Positions 57,091 through 64,000 of a stretch of 64,000 nucleotides of DNA are shown here, in pieces. Location: assembly GCA_036001465.1 (NCBI GenBank), contig DASYUH010000022.1:1-64000 (forward strand), given 5' to 3'. The stretch's first letter is position 1; the number at the start of each line of letters is the position of its first letter. This DNA is from Candidatus Polarisedimenticolia bacterium. Lineage in GTDB: Bacteria > Acidobacteriota > Polarisedimenticolia > Gp22-AA2. The position numbers were made by a program, and so were the translations under genes. The notes under the pieces were generated by a model. The model was not told the origin of the DNA. It was given only the letters and a program-made list of their open reading frames with translations, and made no database searches.

Positions 57091-60000
57091 TGTCACCCCA
57101 CACCATGGAGCTCCGCCTCGACGGACCGGCTGCCCTCCGCGCCGACGCCCACTTTCGCGAGCACCACGGCAGGATCATCCGGAGGACCGATCGCCTGTTC
57201 GCCGGTCTTCTGGCGGCCGAGTGGGCTGGAGGGATCGCCGTCGCGCTCCTGATTTCACCCCTCGCGTGGGCGGGAACCTCGAGCACGTTGCACATCCACC
57301 TCTGGGCTGCCCTCCTGCTCGGCGGCGCCATCTCCGCCTTCCCGATCACCCTGGCCCTGATGCGACCCGGGACCCACCTCACCCGGCACGCCATCGCGAT
57401 CGGCCAGATGCTCTTTGCCGGTCTCCTGATCCATCTCACCGGCGGCCGGATCGAGACGCACTTCATCGTCTTCGGCTCCCTGGCCTTCCTGGCCTTCTAC
57501 CGCGACTGGCGCGTGCTCATCACCGCGACGGTGGTGGTCGCCCTGGATCATCTGCTGCGCGGCCTGCTGTGGCCCGAGTCGGTGTACGGCGTCCTGTCGG
57601 CCAGCATCTGGCGCACGATCGAGCACGCCTGGTGGGTCGTCTTCGAGGACCTATTCCTGATCGCGGCCTGCCTGCAGGGGATCCAGGAGATGCGGGGCAT
57701 CGCCGGGCGCCGCGCGCAGCTCGAGAGCGTGAACGACCTCGTGGAGACACAGGTCCAGGCCAGGACCGCCGACCTCAGGAAGAGCGAAGACCGTTTCCGC
57801 AAATTGAGCGAATCGTCACCGATCGGGATCTTCCAGACCGATGCGGCCGGACGGTGCGTCTATACCAACCCACGCTGGCAGCACCTGACGGGACTGAGCC
57901 TGGAGGAGAGCCTCGGGGACGGCTGGAGCCGGGGGATCCATCCGGAAGACCGCGCCAGCGTGTTCGAGGAGTGGGGCGCCTGCGCGCGCGAGGGGCGCGC
58001 ATTCGACCGCGAGATTCGGTACCAGACTCCGGAGGGGATCGTCCGCGTCGCGCACGTCCGATCGGGGGTGGTCCACGACCTCTCGGGCGCGATCACCGAG
58101 CACATCGGCAGCGTCCTGGACGTCACGGAGCGCAAGCAGATCGAAGGGGAAACGCGCAAGGCGCGTGATGCGGCCGAGGCCGCGACCCGTGCGAAGTCGG
58201 AGTTCCTGGCCAACATGAGCCACGAGATCCGAACGCCGATGAACGGCGTGATCGGCATGACCGGGCTCCTGATGGACACCGAGCTGACGGCCGACCAGCG
58301 CGAGTACGTCCGGATGCTCCGTGGATCGGGCGAGGCTCTCCTGACCCTGGTCAACGACATCCTCGACTTCTCCAAGATCGAGGCGGGCAAGCTCGAGATC
58401 GAGATGATCGATTTCGACCTGCACACCGTGGTGCAGGAGGCCGTGAATCTCCTCGCCGAAAAGGCTCACCACAAGAAGCTGGAGCTCGCCTTCCTGGTCC
58501 ACCCCGAGGTGCCCGGTGCGGTGCGCGGGGATCCGGGCCGCCTGCGCCAGATCCTGATCAACCTGGTCGGCAACGCGATCAAGTTCACGCAGAGCGGCGA
58601 GGTGGTCCTGCGCGCCAGGCTGGCCGCGGAGGGGGGGGAGAGCCGGACCATCCGCTTCGAAGTCTCCGACACCGGCATCGGCATCGACGCGGAGTCGCGC
58701 GATCGCCTGTTCCAGCCGTTCATGCAGGCCGAGGGATCGACCACGCGCAAGTTCGGAGGGACCGGCCTCGGCCTGGCAATCTCCCGCCAGCTCACCGAGC
58801 TGATGGGCGGCCGGATCGGCGTCGAGAGCGAGCCGGACAAGGGGAGCACGTTCTGGTTCACGGTGCGGCTCGAGAATCGTGCCGGAGCCGTCGGGGCCCC
58901 GCCACCGCCGCGCGAGAGCTTGCGCGGTCTCCGGCTGCTCGTCGTGGACGACAACACCACGAACCGCCGGATCTTGATGGAGCAGGCCCGCTCGTGGGGA
59001 ATGATTCCCGAGGAGGCGCCCGGAGGCCGTGAGGCGCTGGGGATCCTCGCCGCCGCCGCGAACAGGGGACAGCGTCACGACCTGGCGATCGTCGACATGC
59101 AGATGCCCGAGATGGACGGCCTGCAGCTCGCCCGCGCGATCAAGACCGACCGCCGACTTGCGGACCTGCGGCTGATCATGCTGACCAGCATCGGCATCCG
59201 GGGCCATGCCGCCGAAGCGCACCGGGCCGGCTACGCCGGATACCTCACCAAGCCGTCGGGGCAGTCGCAGCTCTACGACTGCATCGCCACGGTCATGACG
59301 GGCGATACGGCGGGCATCCCGGCCGGCGGGGCCGAGGCCGCGGCGGGCGGCACGGTGGCTGTCGCAACAGGCGGCCAGGCGGTCCAGCGCCCGCTGGTCA
59401 CACGCCACAGCCTCAAGGAGGCCAAGGCGCAGGGCCAGAGACGCGTCCTGGTAGCGGACGACAACGAGACGAACCAGATGGTCGCGGTCCAGATTCTGCG
59501 CCGGCTCGGCTACCACGCCGAGGTCGCCGCGAACGGCGCTGAGGCGCTGGAAGCGTTTCGCACGATGCCCTTCGACCTGATCCTGATGGATTGCCAGATG
59601 CCTCAGATGGACGGCTTCGAAGCGACCCGGGCCATCCGGGAGGCGGAGAGGATCACGGGGCGGCACATGCCGATCGTTGCGGCCACGGCGAACGCCATGC
59701 GCGGCGACCGCGAGAAGTGCCTGGCCACCGGCATGGACGACTATCTCCCCAAGCCCGTGAAGATGGAGGACCTGAAGACCACGCTGGAGCGCTGGATCCC
59801 GCCGCGGCCGGCGGCCAACACCGGTTCCCAGTCCGCGCGCCCGGCGCGCTCCCCCTCGGACGGGAAGGCTCCCGCCGATCGGAAGCCCGCTTCCCCATCC
59901 AGGTCGGGCTCCGGGAAGAAAAAGAAAGGCCGGCCCGGCAACCCCCTCGATCCGGAAGTGTTCGGCCAGTTGCGGCAGGCCGACGGGGGGCATGGCGGAT

Positions 60001-60308
60001 TTCTCGCCATGCTCATCGACAAGTTTTTCGAGGAGGCCCCCGCGCGCCTGGCGACGTTGAGCGACGCAGCCCTTCGAGGGGACAGGGAAGCGCTGGTCAA
60101 GGCGGCCCACAGCCTCAAGGGCAGCTCCGGTACCCTCGGTGCACGCGAGCTGTCCGAAATGTGCGCCGGCCTTGAGGAATGCGGGAAGGCCGGCAGGTTG
60201 AACGAGGCCGGGCTCCGCCTTTCGGCGATTCAGAAGGAGTACGACCGGGTCCGCAAGGCCCTGGACGCCGAGCGCCCGAGCGGCGCGGCCGGGCGCCGGT
60301 CGGCCTGA
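57090..60308 (+). CDS. hybrid sensor histidine kinase with two receivers and an Hpt domain
   Basis: The 1072-residue product has an N-terminal six-helix membrane sensor region (about 35-205, with RIETHFIVFGSLAFLAFYRD), a PAS/PAC domain (about 230-350), HisKA with His378 in SHEIRTPMN, and HATPase (N, G1, G2 boxes: NLVGNAIKF, DTGIGI, GGTGLGLA). Receiver 1 carries Asp669 (VDMQMPEMDG), receiver 2 Asp834 (MDCQMPQMDG), and the Hpt His is 1007 (AAHSLKGSSGT). It has every module needed to pass phosphate to an external receiver. The adjacent, translationally coupled PilB-receiver fusion is the obvious candidate target. This is inference from operon structure. Confidence 0.95.
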   Translation: MSPHTMELRLDGPAALRADAHFREHHGRIIRRTDRLFAGLLAAEWAGGIAVALLISPLAWAGTSSTLHIHLWAALLLGGAISAFPITLALMRPGTHLTRHAIAIGQMLFAGLLIHLTGGRIETHFIVFGSLAFLAFYRDWRVLITATVVVALDHLLRGLLWPESVYGVLSASIWRTIEHAWWVVFEDLFLIAACLQGIQEMRGIAGRRAQLESVNDLVETQVQARTADLRKSEDRFRKLSESSPIGIFQTDAAGRCVYTNPRWQHLTGLSLEESLGDGWSRGIHPEDRASVFEEWGACAREGRAFDREIRYQTPEGIVRVAHVRSGVVHDLSGAITEHIGSVLDVTERKQIEGETRKARDAAEAATRAKSEFLANMSHEIRTPMNGVIGMTGLLMDTELTADQREYVRMLRGSGEALLTLVNDILDFSKIEAGKLEIEMIDFDLHTVVQEAVNLLAEKAHHKKLELAFLVHPEVPGAVRGDPGRLRQILINLVGNAIKFTQSGEVVLRARLAAEGGESRTIRFEVSDTGIGIDAESRDRLFQPFMQAEGSTTRKFGGTGLGLAISRQLTELMGGRIGVESEPDKGSTFWFTVRLENRAGAVGAPPPPRESLRGLRLLVVDDNTTNRRILMEQARSWGMIPEEAPGGREALGILAAAANRGQRHDLAIVDMQMPEMDGLQLARAIKTDRRLADLRLIMLTSIGIRGHAAEAHRAGYAGYLTKPSGQSQLYDCIATVMTGDTAGIPAGGAEAAAGGTVAVATGGQAVQRPLVTRHSLKEAKAQGQRRVLVADDNETNQMVAVQILRRLGYHAEVAANGAEALEAFRTMPFDLILMDCQMPQMDGFEATRAIREAERITGRHMPIVAATANAMRGDREKCLATGMDDYLPKPVKMEDLKTTLERWIPPRPAANTGSQSARPARSPSDGKAPADRKPASPSRSGSGKKKKGRPGNPLDPEVFGQLRQADGGHGGFLAMLIDKFFEEAPARLATLSDAALRGDREALVKAAHSLKGSSGTLGARELSEMCAGLEECGKAGRLNEAGLRLSAIQKEYDRVRKALDAERPSGAAGRRSA

Positions 60309-60333
60309 GCCAGGCTCGGCGTCCCGGCAGGAC

Positions 60334-61155
60334 TCAGCGCTGGCAGCCCGGGCAGTAGAAGGTGCTGCGCCCGGCCTGGACGATGCGGCGGATCGGACCG
60401 CCGCACCGCCCGCACGGCTTCCCCTTCCGGTCGTAGACGCGCAGCGAGATCGCGAAGTAGCCCGCGTCCCCGTCCGCGTTCAGAAAATCCCGCAGCGTCG
60501 TCCCTCCGGCGGAGATCGCCTCGTTCAGGACCTCCCGCAGGCTGGCGACCAGCCGCCCCCAGCCCGGAAGTCCGATCCGCCCGATCGCCCGTCTCGGGCC
60601 GATCCCGGCCCGGTGGAGCGCCTCGCAGGCATAGATGTTCCCCACGCCCGCGATGGCGCGGGTGTCCATGAGGAAGTTCTTCACCGGCTTGGCCCGGCCC
60701 CTCCCGGCGCGGAACAGGAGTTCCGCATTCACGCCGTCCTCGAGCGGCTCCGGGCCGAGGCCCTTCAGCCGCGGGTGGCCGGAGAGCCGGTCGCTGCGCA
60801 CGACCTCCAGGAGCCCGAAGCGGCGGGTGTCGGCGTAGCGCAGCTCGCGGCCGTCGTCGAGCGCGAGAACCACGTGCTCGTGCGGCCGGCGCGGCCGGCC
60901 GGCGTCACAGACCCAGATCTGCCCCGTCATGCCCAGGTGGACCAGCAGGGTCAGGCCGGCGTCGGTGTCGAGCAGAAGGTACTTGCTGCGCCTGCGGATC
61001 GCCTCGACCCGGGCGCCGCGCAGCCTCAGGAGCCCACGTCTCTTGATCGGCTCGCGCAGCCGATCGTCGCGCACGACAATCCCCTGGACGCGACGGCCGA
61101 TGAGAAGCGGGCCGAGCCCGCGGCGGATCGTCTCGATTTCGGGGAGCTCAGGCAT
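60334..61155 (-). CDS. mutM: formamidopyrimidine-DNA glycosylase
   Basis: Fpg excises 8-oxoguanine and formamidopyrimidines. The 273-residue protein has the catalytic PELPE N-terminus (Pro2, Glu3), the RRSKYLLL lysine, LVHLGMTG and the helix-two-turn-helix segment NIYACEALHRAGIGP. The C-terminal zinc finger (CGRCGGPIRRIVQAGRSTFY then CPGC) is complete. It lies 32 bases after the aconitase gene on the same strand and is probably read through from it; no clear ribosome binding site precedes it. Confidence 0.96.
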   Translation of the reverse strand: MPELPEIETIRRGLGPLLIGRRVQGIVVRDDRLREPIKRRGLLRLRGARVEAIRRRSKYLLLDTDAGLTLLVHLGMTGQIWVCDAGRPRRPHEHVVLALDDGRELRYADTRRFGLLEVVRSDRLSGHPRLKGLGPEPLEDGVNAELLFRAGRGRAKPVKNFLMDTRAIAGVGNIYACEALHRAGIGPRRAIGRIGLPGWGRLVASLREVLNEAISAGGTTLRDFLNADGDAGYFAISLRVYDRKGKPCGRCGGPIRRIVQAGRSTFYCPGCQR

Positions 61156-61187
61156 TCGACACCCGGAGCGTGGCGGAACGCGCCCGA

Positions 61188-63515
61188 TCAGGCCGGCGGC
61201 GGCGCCACGATGCCGGAGGCGTTCCCTTCCTGCCGGCGCAGGAGGTTCAGGGCGGAGCCGGCGCGGAACCAGGCGATCTGCTCGTTGTTCAGGCTGTGCC
61301 TGAGCGCGACGGTGTCGATCGACCCGTCGTCGTGCCGCAGGATGGCGTCGACCGGAACCCCCGGAGCCAGATCGCTCAGGTTGGACAGGGTGATCCGGTC
61401 GGTCTCGCGCACGCGGTCGTAGGCGGCGGGATCCGCGAACACCAGCGGCAGCACCCCCTGCTTCTTCAGATTGCTCTCGTGGATGCGGGCGAAGGACCGG
61501 GCGATGATCGCGGCGCAGCCCAGGTAGCGCGGCGACATCGCGGCGTGCTCGCGGCTCGAGCCCTCGCCGTAGTTCTCGTCCCCCACCACGACCCACTTCC
61601 GGCCCGCCGCCTTGTAGGCGCGCGCCACCTTCGGGACGTCGGCGCCGCGCTCGCCGGTCATCAGGTTCATTGTCTTGCCGCGCTCGCCGGTGAAGGCGTT
61701 GACGGCGCCGGTGAACATGTTGTCGCTGATCTTGTCGAGGTGGCCGCGGAAGCGCAGCCAGAAGCCGGCGGGGGAGATGTGATCGGTCGTCGTCTTCCCC
61801 TTCGTCTTGAAAAGCAACGGCATGTCCACGAAGTCGGCGTCGGCCGTCGGACCGAACGCCTGAAGGATCTGGAGCCGCTCGCTGTTCGAGTCGACCCGCA
61901 GCTCCACCGAGCCCGGATCGTCGGCGGGGGGCACGAACCCCTGGCGCGACAGGACGAAGCCGCGCTCCGGGATCTCGGGGGCCTTCGCCGGCGGCTTGAG
62001 GGTCCACGGCCCCCCGGGCCCCGGCAGCTCGTCGCGCAGCGGATTGAACGACAGCCGCCCGGCCAGGCCGTAGGCCATGACGATCTCCGGGCTCCCCATG
62101 AACGCCAGGGTCTCCGGGTTGGCGTCGTTGCGCCCCGGAAAATTGCGGTTGAACGACGTGACGATGGTGTTGCGCTGCCCCTTCTTGATCTCCTCGCGGC
62201 GCCACTGCCCGATGCACGGGCCGCAGGCGTTCGCCAGGACCGTGGCCCCCACCGCCTCCAGGGCCGCCATCTGGTCGTCCCTCTTGATCGTCTCGAAGAT
62301 CTGGTTGCTCCCCGGCGTCACCAGGAGCGGGACCGCCATCCGGGCCCCGTGATGCCTCGCCTGCAGCGCCACGTCGGCCGCGCGCGTGATGTCCTCGTAC
62401 GACGAGTTGGTGCACGAGCCGACCAGCGCCACCGAGATGTCGTCCGGGTAGCCGTGCTCCCCCACGGCCGACGCCATCTCGGAGACCGGGCGCGCCAGGT
62501 CGGGCGTATGCGGCCCGACCAGGTGCGGCTCCAGTCTCGACAGGTCGATCTCGATGACCCTCTCGAAGTACGCCTTCGGCTCCGCCTCGACCTCGGCATC
62601 GGGCCCCACGAGGTGGGGGCGGGCCCGCGCCAGATCGGCCAGGGGGGCCCGGCCGGTGGCGCGCAGGTAGGCGTCCATGCGGTCGTCGAAGGGGAAGATC
62701 GAGGTCGTGGCCCCGAGCTCCGCCCCCATGTTGGTGATCGTCCCCTTGCCGGTGCAGGAGATGGTGCGCGCCCCCGGGCCGAAATACTCGACGATCCGGT
62801 TCGTCCCCCCGGTGACGGTCAGGATGCCGAGCACCTTCAGGATGACGTCCTTGGGCGCGGTCCAGCCCGACATCTCGCCGAGAAGGCGCACTCCGATGAC
62901 GGTCGGGTACAGCACCTCCCAGGCGAACCCGGCCATGACGTCCACGGCATCGGCCCCGCCGACGCCGATCGCCGCCATCGCCAGGCCGCCGGCGTTGGGA
63001 GTGTGCGAGTCGGTGCCGATCATGAGGCCGCCCGGGAAGGCGTAGTTCTCCAGCACCACCTGGTGGATGATCCCCGCTCCGGGCTCCCAGAACCCGATGC
63101 CGTGCTTGGCGCTCGCCGCGCGCAGGAACTCGTAGACCTCCCCGTTCTCCTTCAGGGCGTCGGTCATGTCGGCGGCGGAGCCGGCGCGCGCCTGGATCAG
63201 GTGGTCGCAGTGGACGGTGGTCGGCACCGCCACGCGCGGGCGGCCGGCCTGCAGGAACTGCAAAAGCGCCATCTGCGCCGTGGCGTCCTGCATCGCCACC
63301 CGGTCCGGCCGGAGCATCAGGTAGCTCTTGCCCGGCTCCAGCTCCTGCGTGTCCGGCTCGTCGAGGTGGCCCAGGACGATCTTCTCGGCCAGGGTCATCG
63401 GCCGGTTCAGGCGGCGCTTCACCGCGGCCAGGCGCCGCTCCATCTGGTCGTAGACCGACTGGACGTACTCGGGGGTGCTGTCGATGAGGTGCATCGGCGA
63501 CTTCTCCGGAGACAT
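61188..63515 (-). CDS. acn: aconitate hydratase, mitochondrial type
   Basis: This 775-residue TCA-cycle enzyme has the [4Fe-4S] ligands in GSCTNSS and ACGPCIGQW. It also has TVHCDHLIQA near the N-terminus, IGTDSHTPNAGGLAMAAIGV, and the swivelling domain with GDENYGEGSSREHAA. The length of about 770 and the order of motifs fit the mitochondrial-type aconitase rather than the AcnA/IRP (about 890) or AcnB groups. The ATG lies 4 bases after the polB stop, so it is co-transcribed with the polymerase gene. The frame extends to 63623, but this region has no support. Confidence 0.93.
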   Translation of the reverse strand: MSPEKSPMHLIDSTPEYVQSVYDQMERRLAAVKRRLNRPMTLAEKIVLGHLDEPDTQELEPGKSYLMLRPDRVAMQDATAQMALLQFLQAGRPRVAVPTTVHCDHLIQARAGSAADMTDALKENGEVYEFLRAASAKHGIGFWEPGAGIIHQVVLENYAFPGGLMIGTDSHTPNAGGLAMAAIGVGGADAVDVMAGFAWEVLYPTVIGVRLLGEMSGWTAPKDVILKVLGILTVTGGTNRIVEYFGPGARTISCTGKGTITNMGAELGATTSIFPFDDRMDAYLRATGRAPLADLARARPHLVGPDAEVEAEPKAYFERVIEIDLSRLEPHLVGPHTPDLARPVSEMASAVGEHGYPDDISVALVGSCTNSSYEDITRAADVALQARHHGARMAVPLLVTPGSNQIFETIKRDDQMAALEAVGATVLANACGPCIGQWRREEIKKGQRNTIVTSFNRNFPGRNDANPETLAFMGSPEIVMAYGLAGRLSFNPLRDELPGPGGPWTLKPPAKAPEIPERGFVLSRQGFVPPADDPGSVELRVDSNSERLQILQAFGPTADADFVDMPLLFKTKGKTTTDHISPAGFWLRFRGHLDKISDNMFTGAVNAFTGERGKTMNLMTGERGADVPKVARAYKAAGRKWVVVGDENYGEGSSREHAAMSPRYLGCAAIIARSFARIHESNLKKQGVLPLVFADPAAYDRVRETDRITLSNLSDLAPGVPVDAILRHDDGSIDTVALRHSLNNEQIAWFRAGSALNLLRRQEGNASGIVAPPPA

Positions 63516-63519
63516 TATA

Positions 63520-64000
63520 TTAGAAGAGCCGCATCTGCCGGGCCTCCCCCAGCGCCTCGTCGAACGACAGCCCGAGGTGGGGGAAGACCTGCTCGGCGAT
63601 CGGGCGCAGCTGCTTCTCGACATAGTGGCCGTAGTCGATCGGCGCGTTCCGGGCGGAGGCGGGCTGCGGCCCCGAGGCGGTCATGACGTACTCGACGAGC
63701 CCGTCCACCTTCCCCTCGACCAGCCGGGCCGCCTTGACGTGGGGCGGCGTGGTCGAGGTGTACTCGTCGAGCCCCTTGCGGAGCGCCTTGCGGTACACCA
63801 GGTGCTCGTCGTGGCGTCCCTCCTTGAGGTCGCGCGCGAAGTCGCGCGTGTAGGCGAGCACCTCGTCCCGCCCGACGCCGTGGAACAACCTCTCGAACAG
63901 TCCGCGCTGGAAGATCTTGCTCACCTCGGTCCAGTCCCGCCGCACGACCTCCATGCCGACGAAGACCGTCCTCCCCTCACCGCCGGGCGCCTCCGCGGCC
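63520..64000 (-). CDS. polB: DNA polymerase II (family B), C-terminal part
   Basis: The 3' end of a gene entering from beyond 64000; 160 residues are visible. It aligns by eye with the thumb and C-terminus of E. coli Pol II: EVVRRDWTEVSKIFQRGLFE, LVYRKALRKGLDEYTSTTPP, HVKAARL, and the final QMRLF, a variant of the Q-L-G-L-F clamp-binding peptide. Catalytic palm motifs are outside the window. Family-B Pol II works in replication restart and translesion synthesis. It shares an operon with acn and mutM. Confidence 0.85.
   Translation of the reverse strand, partial: AAEAPGGEGRTVFVGMEVVRRDWTEVSKIFQRGLFERLFHGVGRDEVLAYTRDFARDLKEGRHDEHLVYRKALRKGLDEYTSTTPPHVKAARLVEGKVDGLVEYVMTASGPQPASARNAPIDYGHYVEKQLRPIAEQVFPHLGLSFDEALGEARQMRLF

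Overview
The window is a GC-rich bacterial chromosome segment, tightly packed on both strands: 58 protein genes (two cut by the window edges) and five tRNA genes. There is no rRNA, CRISPR array, prophage or complete insertion sequence. The gene mix suggests an Acidobacteriota-like organism: an Oar-type TonB receptor with a carboxypeptidase-regulatory N-terminus, futalosine-route menaquinone genes, SelA, many Ala/Pro-linked TPR proteins, a PilB ATPase, and a mitochondrial-type aconitase beside a family-B polymerase. No phylogenetic marker in the window settles the phylum.

Layout. 1-2617: tail of an HNH endonuclease, a secreted propeller-like protein, and a minus-strand tRNA cluster (Pro-TGG, Arg-CCG, a small membrane-protein gene, Arg-TCT, His, Lys). 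2748-7492: TonB-dependent receptor and the GTPase YchF. 7511-19021: SelA, TPR proteins, a bifunctional aldolase/dehydrogenase and PurH. 19133-24670: dipeptide-type ABC genes without ATPases, RlmN and a short-chain dehydrogenase. 24695-30063: ThiE, MqnA-MqnC and an AmrS-type radical SAM enzyme. 30060-35462: DUF885 lipoprotein, PDZ-thioredoxin fusion, cation/proton antiporter, DUF3187 protein. 35657-41313: XRE regulator, RarA, metallophosphoesterase, a histidine-rich Rho and a cold-shock protein. 41414-49905: PilZ protein, KimA-like K+ transporter with UppP, GAF-PAS protein, dipeptidyl peptidase IV, a second cold-shock protein and an amino-acid permease. 50023-54708: a 4-hydroxybenzoyl-CoA-reductase-like operon, divergent from a corrinoid adenosyltransferase. 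54877-60308: a PilB ATPase fused to a receiver domain, overlapping a large hybrid histidine kinase. 60334-64000: MutM, aconitase and the C-terminus of DNA polymerase II.

Four signals are not explained by the gene list. (1) A palindromic element built on AGGAGCCTGTC recurs about six times, and at four sites it supplies TAG stop codons, twice for both members of a convergent pair. (2) At least eleven genes have a -10 hexamer only 6-8 nt before the start codon, often with a good -35, which predicts leaderless mRNAs. (3) A GC-rich foldback element of about 130 bp lies upstream of uppP-kimA. (4) Several proteins have unusual architecture: His-rich Rho, PilB-receiver, Arg-rich SDR, PDZ-thioredoxin, and a TonB barrel carrying an Asp/Asn-rich loop.

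All calls come from reading the sequence and from remembered family features; no database search was run. No gap between genes exceeds 300 bases. The longest, 44493-44783, holds the foldback element and the uppP promoter.
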